Source: Balanoglossus misakiensis
Lineage: Eukaryota; Hemichordata
Reading direction: 5' to 3'
DNA: 64,000 nucleotides
NCBI GenBank assembly: GCA_040954595.2
Contig: CM082579.2
Coordinates: 12,090,001 to 12,154,000 of the forward strand
Part shown: positions 1 through 11,311 of the stretch, piece after piece
Layout: every line of letters starts with the position of its first letter
Position numbering within the stretch: the first letter of the stretch is position 1
Made by a program: the position numbers and the translations under genes
The notes under the pieces: generated by a model
Database searches by the model: none
The model's input: the letters and a program-made list of their open reading frames with translations, nothing else
Told to the model about the DNA's origin: nothing

Positions 1-771
1 CTCATAACATCATTCAGTGTTATCCCCAAAATTGAGGTGTGTGCCTGATTCTTGTCTTTTAATTGGATGACAGTACCTCTCTTGAATGCATGAAAACCCT
101 TGAGAATGAGATGTAGCATGACTTGTCTATGGAACTTGTCATACATGTATTGCAAATATGCCCCCAAACCATCTCACACAATGTCTCAGGTCAAATCTGA
201 TCTAAACCATCATGAATACTACCTTTTACTTGGCTACGAAATGACATACTGTCACACTAACTTTTGCATGTGCCACAATTGATAAAATGAGTTCATCACT
301 GTTTGAAGTCTTTATTTGGTGAAAATGGGCAAGAGCGGGTGATAATTTACTACATCATTTTTGGTGCGAGAAATACACATGTTGAACAAGCCTTATTTTA
401 TGCAGTACTGTTGACCTTTGTGCTTGGAGGGGTCAACAAAGCTTGGAAATCAGTTGAAAGTTACCGGTACATGTACTTCAATAGATGCCATAACGTTTGC
501 TGAAAACATCATGACAGAACAAGAATTGTAGGTTATTTTCAAAAAGATACATGTGAGTTAGCCATGAGTATATGTTGTTTGTGATTTATTGACAATAAAT
601 TCGCCTTTTCCAGTGAATTGTTCTGCATAAGCTGTAGAAAATACTAGTTGTACAGCTACATGTATGTGCCAGATGTGACGTACTGGCCCCATGTTCCGAG
701 ATCCAGCCAATCCAGAAGTAAGGGGTTGTGCAGCAGACTTAATAAAAAATGTGCATTGTTTTTCCTTTCAG
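1..771. other. AT-rich non-coding stretch, probably intron upstream of RECQL5 exons
   Basis: No exon I can defend is visible here. Short open frames exist but none resembles a known domain or is bounded by a convincing acceptor and donor. Because the first recognisable RECQL5-like exon begins at 772 with an acceptor, this stretch is most simply the preceding intron. Upstream helicase exons would lie outside the window. Confidence 0.4.
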
Positions 772-3700
772 ACCAAATCCAAGTCATGAGAGTGGTTGCT
801 GCAGAGATAGTACAGATGGACTAGAAGTCAGTGGTAATAAGAGATCCCTGTCAAATGACACACAGGTATTTCTGGTCTTTTGCCTTGTAAGGGACCGTTC
901 AGTTTTTACGGCTGGGGGGGGGGGGGGGGGGCGGCAAGTTTGTGTCATCGGTTTTCAAAATCAGGCCGACCCCCCCTTCACTCGGCACCAAAAAATGATG
1001 ACCCCCCCTTTGACAGACCCAAAAATATGATGACCCCCCCCCCCCCATGCCGAAAACATTCGCCGTCCTGATCCTATGAACACTATATCCAATAAAGGGA
1101 ATGAGGCTCCTCACACCTCAATTATAAATTTCTTAAAAGTAATTGAAGTATATAATAGTATATCATTGCAATAAAGAAATCTATGATAAAAATAAAATGA
1201 CAAGTCAATACAATAGTTGCTAGAATTGGTAAAACAAGAAAAGTGGCGGGGATGGGCTTGGGAGGGGGTGTCCCCCTCCCACATAAGAAAATTTTTGTAA
1301 AATACGGTGCTCAAAGTTGCATTTTAATGAACTCAAAAGCAAATTAACTCAATGTTAGGCCGGACAAATTTTAATTTTGGCACTCCACTCAAAGTAAGCA
1401 TCGGGGTGGGGTGGCAAGAAGTCTGCCCGGCCTGGTGCACTAGACAAACCAGCAAATAAATGATATGTGGCGAAGAATAAAGGGGGTGGGTGTGGGAGGG
1501 TGTGTCCCCCTCCCACATGAGAAAATTTTGTAAAATAAAGGGCGCAACATTGCATTTTTTATGAACTCAAAAGCAAATTATCTCAATGTTTGGGAGGACC
1601 AATTTTACCTTTTGCCACTCCACTCAAAGTTAGAAGATTTGACGTCATCTTCGTCATGACATCATTTATAAAACTTCTAGTATATAGAAGATGCAGCGCG
1701 AAAGTCTCAGTTTTGGGAAATGGTTTAAACGATTATTCTCCTTTATGTATTTACTTTGTTAAATAATAACATGAGTGGGGTTGGGGTGGCAAGCACTCTG
1801 CCCTGGTACACTAGACAAACCAGCAAAAAACGAAATGTGGCGGAGAATGAAAGGGGGTGTCCCCCTCCCACATGAGAAAATTTTGTAAAATAAAGGGCGC
1901 GAAACTGCAATTTTGTGGACTCAAAAGCAAAAGCTCGGTGGCAAAAGTATGTGACCCCCCCCTAAACGTTTAAAAAAACAGATGACCCCCCCTTTTGAAC
2001 TTCAAAATTTAAGTGTTCTTTCAGGAGATGACATAAAGTGAGTTCGGAGATGAAAATATTTTGAGCTGCAGTGAAAGATATGGACTGATCAATAAATTTT
2101 GGGTGGTTTACACAATTAAAGCCTCAGTATTTCTCGTAGGGGCAAAATTTTGTTTGAAATGGCATCTATAATTTCTAAAAGTAGATGATAATTGATACTG
2201 AATCGAACAGTCATCATTCTCAGCTCTGCTCATAAACTCATACAATTTACAATATAACGAGTGAAGAATGACTTTCTGTCCGGACAGAAAGTCAGGCTCT
2301 GTTGACACACGTGACTACTGCGCATGCGCACTCAAATGTGATTCTATGCGGAAGAGGTTTGGTCGCCCCAAATCAAGCGACTCAGCAAAGAAATGCGCAC
2401 TAATTCGGCGAAATTTTGGGAAGATAACTTTATGGGAGAAATCAGTCGATGGAACCAGATCAAATCCGAAAATGGTCTGACGATCAAATGTCAAAGTGGC
2501 ACGTTTGCTGATCGACATGTACAACATTTCCGTTGTAAACAAACCCGCGCATCATTTCAAGTGTTACGGGCAATATTTACAGCTTGCACGTAGCTACAGT
2601 TGCCCGAACCTTTCTTCTATCTTCATTATGTAGTATTCCATGATGAATGTACGGGAAAAACGGGCATTTTTCGATGATGAAAAATGGATACACACGAGAA
2701 ATACTGGGGCTTTAATAACTTGCAATAACTGTATGCAACATTTTCAAATCTAGAAGAATGTGAAAAGCTGCTGATAAGTGTAATAATAAAAAACCTCACT
2801 GAATGTTTCAAACATCCCTCATGCTCTATGTCAACTCCTACTTAAACATTGGCTTTGCTGCACACAGTGTTTATTCTTGTCAAAGATTGCTGAGTTTGAA
2901 TAGTGTTCTTCTCTTGAAAGAACACTACTAGGTGTTCAGACGATGTATACACACTGTTCTACAGAATACCCATACATTGATTGGTCTGGGTGAATTGAGA
3001 CCCAACTCTGCCCTATTTCAGTGGCAGGCCACCGAATTTGCATTCTCATTAAAGTGTTCATTGGCACTACAGAGAGCAATAGGATACTGCGATGTCTTTT
3101 ATTTGCTGGCTACAGTGTTCTTTAGACTCTCTCACAGCCCCCAGTTTGCCCCAAGGCTCTTTGCATGTTGCACACTGATGCCTGACACCTCTGCCGTGGG
3201 AACTGTGGCTGAAAGGGTTAAAGATAGTGCTTGAATACTCAATGAACAAGTGCATCATCATTCATTCGATCAGTCAGTGATGAAGAAAACAAGACTTGCA
3301 AGTAAAAAATATCTCGTAAACATTAGATATCACTTTATGTTTTTTTTTAAAGATGGAAGGAAGACCTGTGAAAAAGATGAAGTATCTTGAGACGAGAGGC
3401 GAAGAACACCCGGATGAAGGACAACAGAGAATAAAAAAGAAAGTTCGATTTGACATAGAAGCATTGAAAAATGAGAGGGAAAAAGTTGAGTCAGCAGAGA
3501 TAGCTGAAAACAAGACACATTCCAAAGACAATACAGACAGGAGAAAAATGGCCGCAGATGCAGTTGTCAAATATCTCACTCCTCACTACAAAGATGGAAA
3601 GTTTGCATCCAAGGTAAGCTGCTAGCTTGAAAGCTTTGAAGTCTCTGGAGAATATGAATCATCTTCAGTTTGTTGTTGTATTCCATCATGTCAAAGCTCT

Positions 3701-5348
3701 GATGAACTGCACTATATTTGTCATATATAATATGCATCTATGCTATTAAAATTTCTGTCAAATATGTTTATACTAACTAATAATTTCTGGTGGCTGCCAA
3801 ACTGTGGATTTTTTAAAATTGTAATATGGTATTGGGTCAATCTGGATATTGTGGGAAAACTTTATTCTCAGAATCTTTTCTCTCTATACGTGTCCACAGA
3901 CAGGAATTTTCTTCATCAGATTTATGCAAAATATGACAAATGAACAAATACTGTAAAAGGATTAATTATTTTCAGGCATCAAATTCTGCACAATTTACAG
4001 AAACATGCATACATGCATGAAATTGAATGTCAGGCAATCAGTCAGTCAGTATATGTCAACGTCTTCTGAAGTCAAAAACTCCAAACTTAACCATCTATTT
4101 TGTATTGTAGTATGTATATTACATGAAATGTGTGCTGTGCCCTTTTCACTATTATTACTTCTTTGTGCATTACTGTCAAATGATCCAATCTTTGCACTTT
4201 TTCCAGGAATTATTCAAAGCTCTTGCAAGAACACTTTCACACAAAGTGATGGCAAGTTCAGCAGAGTTCAAACGACAATGTGAGTAAAATTTCTGTTGAC
4301 TTCAAGTGTACACTCAATCATTTATTATAAGCTATAGGTATTTTATGAATTCATAACGTAATGTGGTGAGTTGACCACACAATTTCACTGGGTAAAAATT
4401 GCATTCTTTGTTGATAATAAATTCCCATATTAAAACCCCACAAGCTGCCACCACCATCATATTTTTCTGCAGTGAAAAAGCTCATCTTCTCCTTATCCTT
4501 CACAGACAGATGACACCATTTCGAATTTGTGAAGATTACAATTCATGTGTTTATATGCATACCACAATAGTTGTATACTCTTGCAATGGGAGATTGAATA
4601 AATGGTGTAGCACCCATTTATTATTTCAGGGACAAGACACCATTTATATTATTCTACATGTTGATCTATAGTGAATCAATGTTCGATCTCGCACAAGTTC
4701 CATCCTGTTTGTAGGATATGAGAGCAAACATCTCGCCAAAATGAATAAACGGGAGAGACCGATTATTCATTTTGGCAAGTGTTTCAGTCTCGTGTCAACA
4801 AGTGGGATGGAAGTTTTGTGAGGTTGAACATTCATTCACTACACATACACATGTACATTAACATAAAATGTGTCTTGTATCAAACAAAATTAATTGAAAA
4901 AATGGCAGCGAGAGAGAGACTTTGCCCCTTTAACCTAAATGGACCAATATATGTTTGAAAGTAAATCATGAAAAATAATGCAAAAAAAAAGGCAGCTTGT
5001 GGAGCTTGTGATATCAAGGCAGATTTAACATGGAAATATTTCAACACAGCAACAGCCAACCAGTTGATGACATGATGTAATTAGAAAGTGCATAAAGATG
5101 TTAAATTCCTTCTTTTTACCAGGAAATGGAATTATGCGTCATCCGTGTTGGGATTCTGTGCACTATACGTTTAAACACCATAGATTACAGCAGTAGGCAT
5201 AATAATATGTAGTATTTGTTATTACTTATCAGAATATGCTGATCGAGGTAATGTTTCTCTTATTTCAGTAAAAGACTGTGCCAAAAAGTTGGTTTGGAAT
5301 TACTTCAAGGAGCATCCACGATGTACATCAGAAACAGATCTGCAGTAA
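772..5348 (+). CDS. RECQL5: RECQL5-like DNA helicase, C-terminal exons (SRI domain), partial
   Basis: I see four plus-strand exons with compatible phases: 772-865 (tentative), 3353-3613, 4207-4279 and 5269-5348, with TAA at 5346-5348. Each has an AG acceptor, and the first three end at GT donors; phases run 0, 0, 1. Exon 3353-3613 encodes a basic, charged linker followed by VVKYLTPHYKDGKFASK. The next exon gives ELFKALARTLSHKV and the last ends NYFKEHPRCTSETDLQ. This is the pattern of the Set2-Rpb1-interacting (SRI) domain at the C terminus of vertebrate RECQL5, a RecQ-family helicase that binds elongating RNA polymerase II through this domain and restrains transcription-associated genome instability. 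The helicase core is not in the window. Exon 772-865 (ends ...SLSNDTQ) joins in phase, but its sequence is not diagnostic. Assignment to RECQL5 rather than SETD2 rests on the C-terminal tail; I am fairly sure. Confidence 0.78.
891..2010 (+). mobile_element. DNA transposon/MITE relative with G/C-tracts, right end lost (PIF/Harbinger-like)
   Basis: The element begins with GGGACCGTTCAGTTTTTACG immediately followed by a run of about 18 G. The same terminus occurs at 59491 and, inverted, at 59785, where a complete short copy is flanked by TTA on both sides. Internally it shares with that copy a block at about 1125-1215 and a terminal block at about 1905-1995, so the 59 kb copy looks like an internal-deletion derivative. 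It also holds three versions of a G-rich motif followed by CCCCCTCCCACAT (near 1250, 1490 and 1850). No matching right inverted repeat is seen near 2010. A TTA/TAA target and a GGG-starting TIR suggest PIF/Harbinger, which is inference. It lies in the RECQL5 intron. Confidence 0.6.
2011..3352. other. RECQL5 intron remainder
   Basis: Apart from the palindrome and NRF1/E-box cluster near 2269-2330, I see no repeat or exon here. An open frame at 2932-3234 (100 codons) has no recognisable domain. Confidence 0.4.
2269..2330. promoter_or_regulatory. 26-bp perfect palindrome next to E-box and NRF1-type site
   Basis: Positions 2269-2294 form a perfect inverted repeat centred on TCCGGA (arms TGACTTTCTGTCC). 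It is followed by CACGTG at 2308-2313 and TGCGCATGCGCA at 2319-2330, the palindromic NRF1 consensus. Such clusters often mark promoters or enhancers in animals. Here the cluster sits inside the RECQL5 intron with no obvious exon next to it, so its function is inference. Confidence 0.35.
4669..4841. mobile_element. Fold-back (palindromic) MITE-like element in RECQL5 intron
   Basis: The left end TAGTGAATCAATGTTCGA is mirrored by the right end TTGAACATTCATTCACTA, and inner arms also pair (CGCCAAAATGAATAA with TTATTCATTTTGGC). The whole 173 bp could fold on itself with a short loop near 4755. It has no coding capacity. It is unrelated by sequence to the other fold-backs here. Confidence 0.55.
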
Positions 5349-5669
5349 CACCAGCCATACTCGTAGTCCCAAGCCCATGCATGCAGAGTTGCATAGCTTG
5401 ACAATACTTGGAAGAGATGGAGTACTGTGGACTGTAATGGACAAAAAGTACTGCTATTTTGGTATGAATTTCTGAGCCGTCAAGTTTGTTCGACAAGCTC
5501 TGGGGTTCAGAGAGTTAATCATGAAGATGAAGTGTGACATATCTACCGTATTGCAGGTGTGATTCGACAAGATGCAAATTATCAACCGATACATATATGA
5601 CCGTGAATGACAATGTTTTATGTTATTAAAAAATTCCAATTTTAGGTCCCATTCGCAAATTAGCTTGTA
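5349..5669 (+). other. 3' untranslated region of the RECQL5-like gene with ATTAAA signal
   Basis: The stretch after the stop has no plausible exon. An ATTAAA hexamer at 5625-5630 in an AT-rich context is the first good polyadenylation signal candidate, giving a 3' UTR of about 300 nt. An ORF at 5278-5475 is only the last exon read in the wrong frame. Confidence 0.4.
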
Positions 5670-6240
5670 AAATGTCAAATTGGTCAAAACTCAACAACTA
5701 TTGGGCATATTGCTTTGAAAATTTTATGCATGTGCCTTATGTCTACCTCATACAGTCCTGTAGTTTTGACCTAATATCGCAAATTTTCAAGTTTTTTTTT
5801 CTTTTTCCATATCATTGGTAAAAATCTTCCTCTCTGAAAGTGATTGGCTGATTTCTTTAAAAATTAGTATGAAGCTTCCTATAGGTGATCTAAGTTACTG
5901 TAGTTTTGTTCAAATTGTTGCAAAATTTGCATGTTTATCATTGTGGATCACTTTTTGCCATTTTTGGTAAAAAGTAACTTTCTCTAAAACCGCTTGTCGG
6001 ATTGCTTTGAAATTTGGTTGGCATGTTCTTCGTGGTCATAGTAAGATATTTACAATTTTGTTGATATTTGCATATTTGTTTTTTGGGGGTCAGTTTTTGC
6101 CATTGTTGAACAGATATTGTTTTCTCTGAAGCTGCTTGTCAGATTGCTTTCAAATTACATGTAGGTCTATCTGCTTGCTAATGTCACCTGTGAGTTTTAG
6201 TCTGGTGTATGCTTGCATAGTGAAGTTGTTTTGAAACAAG
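5670..6240 (+). repeat. Dispersed non-coding repeat family, copy 1
   Basis: This block recurs, diverged, at 33000-33555 and 36075-37270. Shared landmarks in the same order are CTCAACAACTA, a 'cttatgtc..cctcatacag' segment, 'catt-ttggtaaaa', 'gaagcttcctataggtg', 'ttgcaaaatttgcat', 'aaaccgcttgtc..attgcttt' and a final 'ttctggtgtatgc'. No open frame is conserved. It looks like a non-autonomous repeat or the 3' part of a retroelement whose coding part is missing. Confidence 0.6.
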
Positions 6241-7190
6241 ATGTTTTATATTTTATAGGTATACAGTCACCTTCAATTTACATACTCCCATATATGGCCG
6301 AAATGGCGTATTTGAGCATCCTCTTAAAGAACATTTGGTGGCGCTCTTTTTTCCTGTGTGCCACCCACTGAAAATCTGTGATTGGCTATGTCTCAATTTG
6401 CCATGGTAACTATAGCCAATTTTCCATAGGTGACCGTATACCTTTAACATGAAATGTATTCATTTTCAAATGTTTAGTCCATGTAACAGACAGCATGCAT
6501 TGGCTATGCTAATACTATCAGGACATTTGCTATGAATGTGCCATAATGAAGAAATCAACATATATTTAGAACCCGCAAGATGGTGCCAACACATAATTCA
6601 TGTTCCTTACCGATTGAGTTGACTGTTTCACACATAGCCATCACTTCAATTTATTCAAAGGGCCACTATCTGTAACTTCTGGCATTTTTTTCAGCATATG
6701 TTTTCCTCAATAGTAGTGTCCCAACACACCCACTTTTCTGCTTGTCAACTTTCATGTAGCGATCAGTGTTATTGTTGACAAACTCAAGTATTCCAGACTT
6801 GCATACAATTTTAAACCAATGTGACAGTGTTGATTATGCACACATGGGCATTATTCAGACGATTGTCACTACACATTGAACACTTTCTCAGGGAGCCTGA
6901 CAAGAAACCAGAGATATTGCACCTTGCCATACCAGTAGTGTTAAATAGGCATGTGCCATACACAAAGAGAAGAATTTTTTTTCAAAGCATCATGTGAAGA
7001 TTACCCAAATTTGCAAACTGTGTCAAAGATACATTCATGATGAGGTTGATTCACACATTTTTCTGACCTTTGTTTTCTGTTTTCAACAGCTATTTGTTCA
7101 AAAAAGGTGCTCCTGAATTTTCGACAAAGGGAACTGAAAAGGTGCTCTCCCATACGTGATTTTCATTATAGTACAGTCTTCCTTAAGGCC
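6241..7190. other. Intergenic, nothing recognised
   Basis: I see no exon, RNA gene or element termini here. Several short open frames lack splice context and domain similarity. Confidence 0.4.
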
Positions 7191-7611
7191 AGAGAGAAAA
7201 AAAATCTTGTTCATCGGATTTTTTGGACCAAGTTCCAGGAGCGGCAAACGAATATTTTTTTTTTATTTTTTTTTAGGCTGAAGGTAAATGCAGTTCTCTG
7301 GCATATTTGCACAGATGCAGACGGGGCGAGATAATTGTTTTCCTTTTTACCAGAAATATCTCAGACAAAAACACTGATACATGTACTTGTAACTGAATTC
7401 AATACTATATTTCCCAACAATAACGTAGGCCATTACATTTACAGTTGGTGTTTGCACAACATATTCTGGCCACCAGCGCCAGTACTAAGAATTTTGTAAC
7501 ACGGAAGTAGAATATTTGCCGAGATCCAAAAAAAAAAAAAAAATTTCCAAATCAGCCAAAGTAGAAGCGGCGATTCCGATGAACAATTTATTTTTTCTTC
7601 CTGGCCTAAGG
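7191..7611. mobile_element. MITE-like element with ~38-bp terminal inverted repeats
   Basis: The left end CCTTAAGGCCAGAGAGAAAA, running on to TTGTTCATCGGA, is matched in reverse by the right end TCCGATGAACAATTTATT...CTGGCCTAAGG. The 345-bp interior is AT-rich with A and T runs and no coding frame. I could not settle a target-site duplication. A second copy elsewhere in the genome would confirm it. Confidence 0.55.
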
Positions 7612-8640
7612 GACATTTGATCTGCAATATGTATTCCTTTGGTAATCAATACATTTTTCTCTTAAATAAACAATAGTTATGTTTTTTGCCTCTCTGATAT
7701 TGTATTTTCACACTATGAATGTGAAACAGCTTAGTTGACTAAATGATTATGTTTGTATCTTGTATTTGTGAGAGAAGTATTGACTTGTACTATTAAGACA
7801 ATAAAGTCATTTTGCAATACCATCTTCCTGTTTGAATCAAACATTGTTTTTTTAGTAAGCTCAATGAAGATGTCGACACTTAACAGTGTTTCATCCAGGA
7901 TGACATCAACATGGTGGATATGTCCCCCCTTTGCTGGAGATTTCACTTTGGCAAGGGGAAATGTAATATGTTCAACATGTGAGTGACATCATTTTAAGGG
8001 GTGCTGGTTCCCCCCTTGGCAGTGTGCCCTTCAATGTTGATAAAGCCCTTGAGAACTTACTGGGCATAGTATCAAACAATCATGTGGAAAAATCTTGGTC
8101 ACTGCTTATAGACAATGTGCTTTTTTGATCAACTCCCTTCTTAATAATTCAGTATAAAACACATCATACCAGGGCTTGTACATGATGCTATATTCACTTC
8201 CTGTAATTACAATAGGTTAAAAATCCTGAGCAAGGTCAGTGAATAGCGCCACCTAGCGGATGAGAGCAGAATGGTCAGCGAGGAATCATGCCCCACCCCC
8301 GGGCACAAAACCTTTCACTATCTCTGTTATTTTCAAGAATTCCTATAATATTCTCACCAGAAGTTCATGACCGATCTGTGATTTCAGTTGTAGGTTCTTG
8401 AGGGAGTCAATGTTCTGTAATTAAATTCACACTTTGCCATGTAAATTCTGGGTATTTGACCTATGAATTTTGGAAAGCTATGATCGCAGTTATTGTCAGG
8501 TATGATCGCAATTATCATCTGGTATGAATAATGTGCAGCTATTATTTGAAGGTTTTTCCCCCTTTTAGTGTAATGTATTTTGACAACTGATGTTTATCAA
8601 TATGATAATTTGATATCAACTTTGACTAAGGCTGCATTCA
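7612..8640. other. Intergenic, nothing recognised
   Basis: AT-rich sequence without recognisable exons, repeats or RNA genes. Confidence 0.4.
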
Positions 8641-9385
8641 CAAACACCTCTGGAGGGGGGGGCGGGAGAATTCAATTTTTTTTACCGCTAATTTTCACAT
8701 GCCCCCCTATACAACCCGAAATATTTTCAAATCCCCCCCTTCCGAACTGCCAAAATTTTGAAATCCCCCCCCCCCCCCCATTTTCTTTCACAGAGCAAAA
8801 CACGTCACCTATATATCTTGTAAAAAAAAGAAAAACAGCGCTCCCATGAAAAGAATTTGAAACCGATGTTTCCCCTCATCTGTGGGTAGTAAAACTGAAC
8901 ATTGTTTTTTTTTTAAGTATTTTTATTCTGTGTTGGGAGACATTGTAAACCGAGAATTGAAGGGGGTGGGTTTGGGAGGGGGTGGCCCCCTCCCACGTAA
9001 GAAAATTTTATAAAATACAGAGCTCAAAGCTGCATTTTAATGAACCCGGCAAAAGCAAATTAACGTCGCCGCTCAAAGTTATCATGGGGTGGGGGCAAGT
9101 CCCCTGACCTGGGACACTAGATAAACCAGTCAATGATTGAAAGGTGTTGATGAATGGAGGGGGTGGGTGTGGGAGGGGGTGTCCCCCTCCCACATTAGAA
9201 AATTTTGTAAAATAAAGGGCGCGAAACTGCATTTTTGTGGACTCAAAATAAATATTTAGTCGTCAAAGTTTTCAAGTCCCCCCCTTTTAGTCCCTAAATT
9301 ATTTCAAATCCCCCCCTTACATACCCTCAATTTTTTCAAATCCCCCCCCCTCAATTCTCCTGCCCCCCCCCTCCAGAGGTGTTTG
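8641..9385. mobile_element. MITE-like element with G-tract TIRs, core shared with the 891 element
   Basis: The left end CAAACACCTCTGGAGGGGGG is mirrored by the right end CCCCCCTCCAGAGGTGTTTG, and both are followed inward by GAGAATT. The interior carries repeated C7-C14 tracts separated by 'ttttcaaat' and two copies of the same G-rich/CCCCCTCCCAC block found three times in the element at 891-2010. So the cores are related although the termini differ. It contains no transposase. A target-site duplication is not clear. Confidence 0.6.
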
Positions 9386-10075
9386 ATGATGCAATGCAGT
9401 GCAATCACAATAGCTGATGTGATGCGAACATGTTGCTCTATACAATGCGATTATTCTTGAGATGTGATGTTAATGTGAAGATACATGAGAACTCTTGTGG
9501 GCTCTGTAATGCACCGTCTTTTACATGCGACTCAACAGTAACTTCAACCAGTCATATACCTCACATTTCTTGTTTTCTCTTGTTTTCTTCTCATATTTTC
9601 TATTCCTCAACCTAAATGATTTTCACTCTCTAAATTCAAATGTTCCATGAACTTTTTCAAAATGTTGAAGTTGACCACATAATTCTCTTAAACCATGCAT
9701 AGTTTTAATCTTCCAATTATTTCATGCTTGCATGAGGTTGGAAGTCATCGATACTATGGTTGGTTGTCTGTGTGGAGAGTATGAACCACCTATGACTGGT
9801 GGACCCAACCTGATTGTATCTCCACAGATAAAGATGGTCTGTGATCTCAGCAGAAAAGCAAGCAGTTTTCAAATACCAACTAGACTACATGTGGAAGGCC
9901 TGTACAAGGAAAGTGGGTGCGATATAGTACAAGCGGTTTATCAATTAATTATGATTGAACGGGCTAATGAATATTCAATTTTATTTTAGAAGAAAACAAT
10001 TGACATAAAAGAAACAGACGGTTGCGAGAAAAATATAACTCGACTCTTTCATGGCAATGTTCAAAGAAATCAACA
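9386..10075. other. Intergenic, nothing recognised
   Basis: An 85-codon frame at 9732-9989 is cysteine-containing but matches no domain I know and lacks clear splice sites. Nothing else stands out. Confidence 0.35.
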
Positions 10076-10179
10076 GTATTCCCAGGCGGTCTCATATCCA
10101 AGCACTAACCACGCCCACCGCAGTATTGCTTCGGTGATCAGATGAGAACCGGCTTATTCTACGTGGTATGGCCGTAGGC
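10076..10179 (-). pseudogene. 5S rRNA pseudogene, 3'-truncated (copy A)
   Basis: Read on the minus strand it starts GCCTACGGCCATACCACGTA and ends CCGCCTGGGAATAC, lacking the last ~14 bases of 5S rRNA. Box A (normally GAAGTTAAGC) reads GAAGCAATAC and the intermediate element is altered (GGATATGAGA for GGATGGGTGA), so RNA polymerase III transcription is unlikely. The ~58 bp just upstream of its 5' end are shared with copy B, so the pair arose by tandem duplication of a gene plus spacer. Confidence 0.8.
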
Positions 10180-10339
10180 GAAGAATGGTTGAATTTCTAC
10201 TGCTATAAAAAAGAATCCTACACCATTGAACACATAGTGGTTTCCTGGAATTCAGACACTTACAGAAAAGGGAAGAAACGGACACTTGGGACTAAAATAT
10301 TACCCAGGCTACTCTTTAATGGAAAATTTGAAAAAATAA

Positions 10340-10457
10340 GCCTACAGCACGTAGTATTCCCAGGCGGTCTCATATCCAAGCACTTACTACGCCCACCGCA
10401 GTATTGCTTCGATGATTAGATGAGAACCGGCTTATTCTACGTGGTATGGCCGTAGGC
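10340..10457 (-). pseudogene. 5S rRNA pseudogene, full length (copy B)
   Basis: This is 118 nt, the same length as the intact gene at 57169-57286, with both terminal helix strands present (GCCTACGGCC and GTGCTGTAGGC). It carries the same box A and intermediate-element lesions as copy A. The upstream spacer matches copy A, but a ~90-bp segment (about 10516-10605) is present only here. These look like remnants of a tandem 5S array and not a 5S-derived SINE, since no SINE body or A/T-rich tail follows. Confidence 0.8.
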
Positions 10458-11311
10458 GAAGAATGGTTGAATTTCTACTGTTATAAACCAGAATCCTACA
10501 CCATTGAACACATAGCCAGACTTGGCCAATGTTTGTGAGTAACCGATCGACCTTCCATAGATTATAAGGCAAGTGAGATGGGGAAAATGGGGTTTGTTTT
10601 GTTCTGCAAAAAGTGATTTCCTGGAATTCAGACACATGCAGAAAAAGGGAAAAACTGACACTTTCGACAAAAATATGACCCATCAGGCTACTCTTAATTG
10701 TCCTTTGATTCGTGAGGGAAAGAGAGGTCATACGTACATAGTGCACAGTAAGTGTACGCTTTAATGTCAACCAGAATAATCCAGAGCAATCCAAGGAAAA
10801 TACATGCATATACAACATTTATTTTAATTACAGAATACTATAACTCCACCAATTAATGACAAGTACTATTCCGGGTAGTTACAAAACAGAAATATTGATC
10901 AATGTATACATCAATATATCCTATCCTGGCAGATTACAAAGAAATGAATAAATTGCATCGGACTGTATGTACAAAAACATACATGCACGCAACCTAACAA
11001 AATACATTCTTTTTAACCCCTTGACTACCTAGAGTATCAGAATTTTCCGGCACTACATCAAATTCTCACCAAAACGCTTCTCGTTCGGACAAGTTTGTGA
11101 ACACCTCTAGCTAAATGAACATCAACTCTTTTCACATTTAATGCATTTAATCAAGAAAAATCGATCCAAAATGGCTAAATGAACACTTCGTTCTTCATAC
11201 AATTTAAAAGAAATAAAAAAACGAAAACATTTTGAAAGTTACACCATTTGATTAGAACTCGTCCCATAAGATTATTTTGTCGATTTTGTAAACCAAACGG
11301 ACGCCCCTGTG
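10458..11311. other. 5S spacer remnant and probable 3' UTR of the minus-strand lectin-GAIN gene
   Basis: The left part is 5S flanking spacer duplicated from copy A. A minus-strand AATAAA (plus-strand TTTATT near 10818) could be the polyadenylation signal of the gene that stops at 11312. No further exon, and in particular no hydrophobic exon, is visible on the minus strand here. Confidence 0.35.

Noticed and set aside
899-1114. Proline/glycine-rich frames around the G/C tracts near 0.9-1.1 kb and 8.6-8.8 kb
   Set aside because: They are translations of poly-G/poly-C runs inside transposable elements.
10076-10457. 5S-derived SINEs
   Set aside because: The copies share 5' spacer sequence and tandem order but no common 3' SINE body or tail.
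10432-10818. 128-codon minus-strand frame as a membrane-spanning continuation of the GPS gene
   Set aside because: It runs through a 5S rRNA pseudogene, has no helix pattern of polycystins or GPCRs, and has no acceptor in the right phase.
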